The notes under the pieces are model-generated. The model ran no database searches. It saw nothing but the letters and a program-made list of their open reading frames with translations, and was not told the DNA's origin. DNA of 53,886 nucleotides. Origin: an uncultured Collinsella sp. Its GTDB lineage: Bacteria > Actinomycetota > Coriobacteriia > Coriobacteriales > Coriobacteriaceae. A program made the position numbers and the translations under genes. The first letter of the stretch is position 1. Every line of letters begins with the position of its first letter. The stretch is taken from contig CAAEOL010000006.1 of the NCBI GenBank assembly GCA_900757595.1, positions 1 through 53,886 of the forward strand. Reading direction: 5' to 3'. Shown piece by piece: positions 49,066-53,886 of this stretch.

Positions 49066-49629
49066 TTACCCCGCCACACGCACCGGGCGCCCGGCCCCTT
49101 CTTGGGTGCTTCTCTCCTCCGCATATTCCATAATGCGACGCGCTGTCTTCCTGCTCACCTTCGAGTCATCACCGGCTAAGTATGCGTACACGTTTCCCTT
49201 ATTCAGATTCAAATCGCGGCAGAGACCGTAGCGCGTTACACCCGATTCCTCCAATGCTTTAAGTGTTCTCTTTCTCATCAGGGCGTTCACCCTTCTGTCG
49301 GCCGCTGGCTTTTCTTTCACCCCTCTATACGCACGCCAAACGTTGGCGTAACGATTGGGGAGCTTATCCTCGGAGCATAGAGATGCCAGGCTACTCGCTT
49401 GGCCATACAGAGACAAAACACCTCGATAGCCCTCTTCCATCCACGAGCCCTCGGATAAACCCAGAACGTATTCGGCCTTACCCTGCGCCAAAGCGAGCAA
49501 AAACAGAGGCTCCGCCACACGCGGCTCAACCGTTGTTGCCTGCTTTACAAGCTTCCTAAAACTCAGCGACTGCTGTCCGGACAGCTCTCGGCAATAGCCT
49601 TTCAAAAATCCCTCAAAAGTCAGATTCAA
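49066..49629 (-). CDS. HTH-type partner of the nucleotidyltransferase (antitoxin candidate)
   Basis: 187 residues. The N-terminal two thirds is helical and unrecognised (YCRELSGQQSLSFRKLVKQA). The C-terminal third looks like a winged/HTH segment (KRTLKALEESGVTRYGLCRDL, NLNKGNVYAYLAGDDSKVSR). The start at 49629 overlaps the stop of the nucleotidyltransferase gene by four bases (ATGA), so the pair is translationally coupled. Order and overlap resemble AbiE-type or MNT/HTH toxin-antitoxin pairs. Function is inferred from the pairing. Confidence 0.55.
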   Translation of the reverse strand: MNLTFEGFLKGYCRELSGQQSLSFRKLVKQATTVEPRVAEPLFLLALAQGKAEYVLGLSEGSWMEEGYRGVLSLYGQASSLASLCSEDKLPNRYANVWRAYRGVKEKPAADRRVNALMRKRTLKALEESGVTRYGLCRDLNLNKGNVYAYLAGDDSKVSRKTARRIMEYAEERSTQEGAGRPVRVAG

Positions 49630-50156
49630 CCGAGCACCTCCTTTTTGTATTGCCTGTATGCACAGACCATCTCTTGATAACTCCGCTCTGAAGGCGACGA
49701 GCCCAACGCCTCTCCTTCATCGAATATAAGCCGCTCGAGCAGATCCCAATCAAGTCGGTCGATAAATGTTCGACTATGGAGGTCGACGATGTCGTTCGGA
49801 CGATAGGCATAAAGCTTCATCACCGCCAGATCCTCCAAAGATGGCGTAAAGTACCTGATAAAATGCGCCCCGATCTCCAATGGGATCAGTCGATCTTCGT
49901 AATTGAATGGCATCTGGTTGCAATATGCCACTACCATGCCATTCACCTCGGGGTATCGAGCTATGATCTCGCGGAGACACCTGTCTGCCTCAAACACATC
50001 AATGTCATGTGTAACCGACCGATTCGTCACATCGTTTAGCATGAAGGCGCTTCCTCCCACCAATACAACGCTCGGCCTATCGTCTCTTGGACCTATTTCC
50101 AGCTCCGCCTCTTCGTCAATATCCAAAAGAGTCTGCTCTAAATCCTGCTTATACAT
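49626..50156 (-). CDS. Nucleotidyltransferase-fold protein (DUF6036/AbiEii-like)
   Basis: 176 residues. VVLVGGSAFML followed by VTHDIDVFEA is the minimal nucleotidyltransferase signature (hGG-S then DhD), with a helical C-terminal half (DIVDLHSRTFIDRLDWDLLERLI). These proteins transfer a nucleotide to RNA, tRNA or protein; several act as toxins. The partner downstream is a HTH protein. Candidate toxin or antiphage enzyme; a housekeeping role is not excluded. Confidence 0.65.
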   Translation of the reverse strand: MYKQDLEQTLLDIDEEAELEIGPRDDRPSVVLVGGSAFMLNDVTNRSVTHDIDVFEADRCLREIIARYPEVNGMVVAYCNQMPFNYEDRLIPLEIGAHFIRYFTPSLEDLAVMKLYAYRPNDIVDLHSRTFIDRLDWDLLERLIFDEGEALGSSPSERSYQEMVCAYRQYKKEVLG

Positions 50157-50288
50157 AGCAAATCCTATTATTATTCATCTTCAATAATACTATTCAGTCG
50201 CACGACAGGACCCACAGGATGCAAGAATCCTACTCGTGGCGAGAATCCCTACACCCTAGAAGTCCTAATGTGACAAACGCTAACTCTC

Positions 50289-50714
50289 TCAGCCGGCGCG
50301 GATGGTTGTTATGACGTCACCTAAGCGCTGGCCTAGGGCCGCTAGATGCTGGAGCACCTCGTTGGGCGATGCGCCGTTGAGGATGCACGTGAGGGCATAC
50401 GACGCCAGAAAGATGGCCGCAAGCCCCAGCGGGATGAGCATGATCATCGCCAAGGTGCGCAGGCGCTGGCCCACGCGGCGACGACGCGCACGACGCTTGT
50501 CGAACGCGAGCTCCTGCGCATATGAATCTTGCTGTACGGAATAGGCCTCTGGTGCCGATTCACACCCGGGCACAGCTGCAGGTACAGCAGCGGGCACGAC
50601 ATTTTGCGCAAAGGGCTGGACTGCCGCCCCTTGCATTTGCATCTCCATGAGTCGTTGCTGCTGACGCAGCATGCGCTCAGCTTGTTGCTGCGGAGTCTCA
50701 AGAAACAAATCCAT
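50289..50714 (-). CDS. Small single-span membrane protein of unknown function
   Basis: 141 residues from MDLFLETPQQQ; GGAGG lies five bases before the ATG at 50714. The N-terminal half is hydrophilic and Gln/Ala/Pro-rich; a basic stretch (KRRARRRRVGQRLRT) precedes one membrane helix (LAMIMLIPLGLAAIFLASYAL). Positive residues before the helix place the N-terminus inside. Not recognised. The gap 50157-50288 has no gene. Confidence 0.6.
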   Translation of the reverse strand: MDLFLETPQQQAERMLRQQQRLMEMQMQGAAVQPFAQNVVPAAVPAAVPGCESAPEAYSVQQDSYAQELAFDKRRARRRRVGQRLRTLAMIMLIPLGLAAIFLASYALTCILNGASPNEVLQHLAALGQRLGDVITTIRAG

Positions 50715-50946
50715 GCTGGCCTCCAAAATCGGAGCATTCGACGCTTACGCCCAGCATCCCGCACCGCCATGACCGCGACAACGCAATCCGTAGCAATAGC
50801 CGCAAAGTTTCTTGTTGACAAAAGCTGTCGAAAACCTCAACAACTCCCCTACCAGCACTTTCTCTGAGCTTTTTTCGCCAACAATCTTTTGGCCTTCCAC
50901 CCTTACGCCAACTGACCAAAATCTAACCAAAAGCTTGACGAAAATT

Positions 50947-50997
50947 GTGGGGACAGGGACCCCACACAAAAACGTGCCGCCCCAAAAGGGGCGGCAC
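50947..50997. repeat. Two adjacent hairpins GTGGGG/CCCCAC and GTGCCGCCCC/GGGGCGGCAC
   Basis: The first (50947-50965) holds the GGGACAGGGAC core seen in other window repeats. The second (50974-50997) is a 10-bp perfect stem with an AAAA loop, terminator-like. Upstream 50715-50946 shows no convincing gene on either strand. Confidence 0.65.
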
Positions 50998-51046
50998 ACA
51001 AACTTCTAATCAGCTTTTCAGTAACGAGCACGCGACGACCCGAAGC

Positions 51047-51146
51047 CGGAGCGCAGGGCGGGAGGCCGGATCGCCTTCCCTCAACGCGACCCTGCGGAGC
51101 CGTGAGCGGGGAGGGAAGGCGATCCGGCCTCCCGCCCTGCGCTCCG
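51047..51146. repeat. 36-bp perfect inverted repeat
   Basis: Arms 51047-51082 and 51111-51146 are exact reverse complements (CGGAGCGCAGGGCGGG... and ...CCCGCCCTGCGCTCCG) around a 28-nt loop. It lies 20 bp after the rubrerythrin stop. No T-run follows, so it is more than a simple terminator. Confidence 0.88.
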
Positions 51147-51165
51147 CAGCAGCCAGCGCCAAGCG

Positions 51166-51705
51166 CTAGTAGTTCACCACCTGCTCCTCAAAGTACGCCT
51201 TCGGGTGGTTGCACACCGGGCACACCTCAGGCGCCTCGGCACCAACGTGCAGGTGCCCGCAGTTCAGGCACTTCCACACCTTTACGCCCTCACGCTCAAA
51301 CACCTCGCCCGACTCGATGCGCTCGACGAGCTTGTTGTAGCGCTCCTCGTGGGCCTTCTCGACGGCGGCGACACCACGGAACTTCTCGGCGATCTCGGCA
51401 AAGCCCTCTTCCTCGGCGGTCTTGGCAAACTCGTCGTACATCGTGGTCCACTCGTAGTTCTCACCCGCGGCGGCATCGCGCAGATTGTCCAGGGTATCGG
51501 GGACGGCGCCATCGTGCAGATACTTAAACCACAGTTTGGCGTGCTCGGACTCGTTGCCAGCCGTCTCGGCAAAGATGTTCGAGATCTGAACGTAGCCGTC
51601 CTTCTTGGCCTTGGAGGCATAGTAGCGATACTTGGTGTGTGCCTGGGACTCACCGGCAAAAGCGGTCTCAAGGTTCTTCTTGGTTTGGGAGTTCTCAAAA
51701 TCCAT
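51166..51705 (-). CDS. Rubrerythrin
   Basis: 179 residues from MDFENSQTKK; GGGAAG precedes the ATG at 51705. Ferritin-like diiron domain: ETAFAGESQAHTKYRYYA, ETAGNESEHAKLWFK, EEEGFAEIAEKFRGVAAVEKAHEERY, giving the Glu/His ligands. C-terminal rubredoxin: CLNCGHLHVGAEAPEVCPVCN (two CxxC). Reduces hydrogen peroxide in anaerobes, fitting an obligate-anaerobe gut host. Monocistronic. Confidence 0.96.
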   Translation of the reverse strand: MDFENSQTKKNLETAFAGESQAHTKYRYYASKAKKDGYVQISNIFAETAGNESEHAKLWFKYLHDGAVPDTLDNLRDAAAGENYEWTTMYDEFAKTAEEEGFAEIAEKFRGVAAVEKAHEERYNKLVERIESGEVFEREGVKVWKCLNCGHLHVGAEAPEVCPVCNHPKAYFEEQVVNY

Positions 51706-51820
51706 AGGTGTACTTCCCTTCAACGCATGCCGCCCGTAGGCTCCGAGCGGCCTCGTCTTTAGGATGCCCCTCAAGCCGAGAATTTAAACCTTACAATCCC
51801 GTTCTTCAGATTTGAGCGGG

Positions 51821-52726
51821 CTACACACTCAACCAACGATCGTCCTCGGCTCGGCAAAAGCCCTCGCGCTCCAGGTCAGCTAGAATGCCCGCGATCAAGT
51901 CGCGCTCGACCGGCCCGCGCCCAGCCGCCGCTTCCATATCGTTAACGCCCACCACGGCATCAGCAAGCGTAATCCCCGCCGGTTGGCCATCGCGCGCTGC
52001 CAGCAACATGCGCACGATATGCGCGCGCTTTTGGCGACGTGAGCCCTCAAACTTTGATTGACGGCTATAGCCCGCCGAGCGCCTGGACGGATTGGGCAAC
52101 GTCTTTTTTAGATATGCGCCGTAATCCAGCAACGCGTAATACCACGCGCGCGGCGTGTCGGCATCATCGAGCGGCACGGCAAAGGGAGCGATCTCGTCGG
52201 TCGCCGCACCGGGGACCGCCGGACAGGCCGCCTGAATCAGCGGCACCAGCTCGCGGTCGGGAACAGCCGGTACATCGGGAAAGAAGTGATGCAGAAAGAC
52301 CGTGCGCACGTTGGTCTCCAGATACACGCCTGGAAGGTCAAACGCAAACGACCGGATACCTTGCGCCGTTGCCGGGCCAATACCAGGCAGAGCGACCAAG
52401 TCACGCGTCTCACGCGGAAACTCACCGTCCCAGTCCTCCACAACGCGCTGAGCGGCCTTGTGGAGCGCCAGAGCGCGTCGGTTGTAGCCCATGCCCTGCC
52501 AAGCGTCCAAAACATCGGAAGGCGCGGCCTGGGCAAGCGCCTGCACGGTCGGAAAGCGATCGAGCCACGCCGGCATACGCGTCTCCACGCGTGGCACCTG
52601 TGTTTGCTGCAACATGACCTCGGAAAGCCAAATGATGTACGGATCGCGCGTGCGGCGCCACGGAAGGTCGCGATAACGCAGGACCCCTTCCGAACGAATC
52701 ATCGAACGAAAGGGGTCCTGAATCAT
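51821..52726 (-). CDS. MutY-like HhH-GPD protein, divergent and without Fe-S cysteines
   Basis: 301 residues. EVMLQQTQVPRV and LDAWQGMGYNRRALALHKAA are MutY hallmarks, with the adenine-proton-donor Glu kept. The HhH is LPGIGPATAQGIRSFAF. At the site of the catalytic Asp (E. coli LDGNVKRV) the sequence is LETNVRTVF, so Asp is replaced by Glu. The usual C-terminal Fe-S cysteines are absent; the C-terminal region instead has a basic stretch (SRRSAGYSRQSKFEGSRRQKRA) and no MutT-like domain. It is either a degenerate or a re-tasked glycosylase. Not a simple MutY. Confidence 0.75.
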   Translation of the reverse strand: MIQDPFRSMIRSEGVLRYRDLPWRRTRDPYIIWLSEVMLQQTQVPRVETRMPAWLDRFPTVQALAQAAPSDVLDAWQGMGYNRRALALHKAAQRVVEDWDGEFPRETRDLVALPGIGPATAQGIRSFAFDLPGVYLETNVRTVFLHHFFPDVPAVPDRELVPLIQAACPAVPGAATDEIAPFAVPLDDADTPRAWYYALLDYGAYLKKTLPNPSRRSAGYSRQSKFEGSRRQKRAHIVRMLLAARDGQPAGITLADAVVGVNDMEAAAGRGPVERDLIAGILADLEREGFCRAEDDRWLSV

Positions 52727-52747
52727 GGCTATGCTCCTTATGCGGCG

Positions 52748-53233
52748 CTATTCCTCCCGGCATGTATACGCACAGGTGGCGTACTCGGGAAACGCTTCGC
52801 GGTCGGCGAACTTGGGATCGACGGCCGGGAACTGGCGGTGAGCGACGATGTCGCCGAGCGAAACGGAATCGAGGTAGTCGCGCATCAATGCTTGAGCTCC
52901 GGCCCACAGGGGATGATAGCAGCACGTGCCCATGCGCGCACAGTCGCCATCGGGTGCGGTGCAATCATTCATAACCATAGGGCCCTGAACGGCCTCGACG
53001 ACCTGACGAATGGTAACGTCGTCCGGACTGACCTTGAGACGCATGCCACCGTGGACGCCACGCAGGCTCTCCACAATACCGGCCTGGACCAAACCGTGCT
53101 GAATCGAGCGGGCAAACGAATACGGGACATTGACCTCTTCGGCAGCGGTGCGAACAGAAAGCAAACGCTCCGGATCCTCGGCAAGCATCGCCAACATACG
53201 AAGGGCGTAATCAGTCTTCCTCGATATGTCCAT
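52748..53233 (-). CDS. Rrf2-family transcription regulator, possibly Fe-S containing
   Basis: 161 residues from MDISRKTDYALRML; AAAGGGGAA precedes the ATG at 53233, and the longer frame upstream is unsupported. Winged helix DYALRMLAMLAEDPERLLSVRTA, wing GVHGGMRLKVSPDDVTI. A Cys cluster (DCTAPDGDCARMGTCC) stands where IscR/NsrR hold a [2Fe-2S] or [4Fe-4S] cluster, so redox or NO sensing is likely. Targets unknown. Its gene is 21 bases past the MutY-like start. Confidence 0.9.
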   Translation of the reverse strand: MDISRKTDYALRMLAMLAEDPERLLSVRTAAEEVNVPYSFARSIQHGLVQAGIVESLRGVHGGMRLKVSPDDVTIRQVVEAVQGPMVMNDCTAPDGDCARMGTCCYHPLWAGAQALMRDYLDSVSLGDIVAHRQFPAVDPKFADREAFPEYATCAYTCREE

Positions 53234-53392
53234 TTTTCCCCTTTCAAGGAATACGAACAGCTCGAACGAGCTCCGGGGCCGAGCTTGTGTCGAGACGCTA
53301 AATGACCGCAGGACATCCAAATGGTAAATCGGATATCCACTGAGTGCCGCGCTTGGAGCGAAATGCATCAGATGCGGCCTACAGTGCAATTT

Positions 53393-53421
53393 AGTATAAC
53401 CTAACCCCCTGTCTCGTTGAA
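53393..53421 (-). promoter_or_regulatory. Promoter candidate for the Rrf2 gene
   Basis: Minus strand TTCAAC (53416-53421) and TATACT (53393-53398) at 17 bp. The gap 53234-53591 has no other feature. Confidence 0.5.
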
Positions 53422-53560
53422 CAGGTGTTGCGCAACAAAGCTGTTGTTCAGACAGATATGCTTATTAGATTTTACTTGCGTTCCCGAAGGCGCGGGGATT
53501 CTGGGCGAAGATGCGCCAGGGCGATCGTTCTATCGAAACAAAGTGCATCAAACGCAAAAA

Positions 53561-53580
53561 GCCACGTCCGAAGACGTGGC
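53561..53580 (-). terminator. Terminator of tRNA-Asp
   Basis: GCCACGT and ACGTGGC form the stem with a six-base loop; TTTTTGCG follows on the minus strand. Confidence 0.9.
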
Positions 53581-53591
53581 TTTAGTTGCGT

Positions 53592-53669
<78 letters not shown>

Positions 53670-53715
53670 AGGCAGACGTTCGCGTTTGTTTCCGCTCGCG
53701 TGCGCTGCGGGGATT

Positions 53716-53745
53716 AGTATACACAGAAGTCTGTCCGGCGCGCAA
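53716..53745 (-). promoter_or_regulatory. Promoter of tRNA-Asp
   Basis: Minus strand TTGCGC (53740-53745) and TATACT (53716-53721), 18 bp between. Confidence 0.55.
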
Positions 53746-53840
53746 CAACTTTTTTGAAAAAAATTTTTCGGTCCCTCCGGGAGGGTCTCCGGGGCTGAGG
53801 GCGGAGGTTAAGTTTGCTGCTCTACAGTCCTGCGCAAGAC

Positions 53841-53863
53841 GGAAAGCACATTAAGTGCTTTCC
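53841..53863. terminator. Hairpin GGAAAGCAC/GTGCTTTCC near the right edge
   Basis: 9-bp perfect stem and ATTAA loop followed by TTTG; probably the terminator of a gene lying outside the window on one side. No gene seen between it and the edge. Confidence 0.5.
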
Positions 53864-53886
53864 TTTGCGTGCGGAACTCGCGACAA

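Noticed and set aside
50745..50999. 84-codon minus-strand ORF in the gap before rubrerythrin
   Set aside because: It runs through the hairpin pair at 50947-50997, has no ribosome site and no homologous feel.

Overview
The window looks like chromosomal DNA of a gut Actinomycetota of the class Coriobacteriia, most likely Collinsella. The GC content is high, and it carries a 1010-residue M16C peptidase, RecQ, Mfd, RmuC, MetA, an L-2-hydroxyacid dehydrogenase, rubrerythrin and many GntR/UTRA regulators beside mannose-family PTS genes. The genus is inferred from gene content and style only; no search was run.

The main theme, from 188 to 38164, is a dispersed sugar-amine system. Five SIS-domain proteins (702-1670, 11353-12387, 22143-23111, 29348-30331, 36244-37236) resemble the FrlB/GfrE/GfrF/FraB Amadori-6-phosphate deglycases. 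Each keeps a Glu and a His exactly 16 residues apart, the spacing I recall for the FraB catalytic pair. They sit with two complete mannose-family PTS permeases (IIA+IIB+IIC+IID at 9650-13546; IIAB+IIC+IID at 30527-33128), one further IIB at the left edge (188-667) and five GntR/UTRA repressors (1804, 13682, 23256, 26374, 37442). The working model is that a PTS imports and 6-phosphorylates a glycated amino acid, a deglycase splits it into hexose-6-phosphate and free amine, and a dedicated GntR senses the phosphosugar. Palindromes and tandem repeats in the promoters suggest a separate operator for each regulator.

Other regions: 2754-9105 has a zinc-ribbon protein, an SRA-like/HNH nuclease, two secreted camelysin/TasA-like proteins plus the remnant of a third, and a membrane protein with a related C-terminal motif that is co-transcribed with a PilZ (c-di-GMP) protein. 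14868-21762 has the M16C protease, a HicAB pair, 5-formyl-THF cyclo-ligase, MetA (Glu111, acetyl-type) and an L-2-hydroxyacid dehydrogenase. 24014-29187 has RecQ, a YitT membrane protein and a HAD phosphatase. 33315-36083 has an EamA exporter and an IS110-family element with a frameshifted transposase. 38553-53233 is housekeeping: GNAT, threonine aldolase, PAP2, Mfd, Nth, an ABC exporter, RmuC, a nucleotidyltransferase/HTH pair, rubrerythrin, a MutY-like glycosylase without its usual catalytic Asp or Fe-S cysteines, and an Rrf2 regulator. The window ends with tRNA-Asp.

The intergenic DNA is unusually rich in large inverted repeats: a 123-bp element in two copies 94% identical, a 174-bp double inverted repeat sharing its core motif, a nested pair of 57-bp arms, a 36-bp perfect inverted repeat, a 98-nt element that folds like a structured RNA, and several short repeat families built around GTCCC cores. 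The IS110 element appears to have landed inside one of these short repeats.
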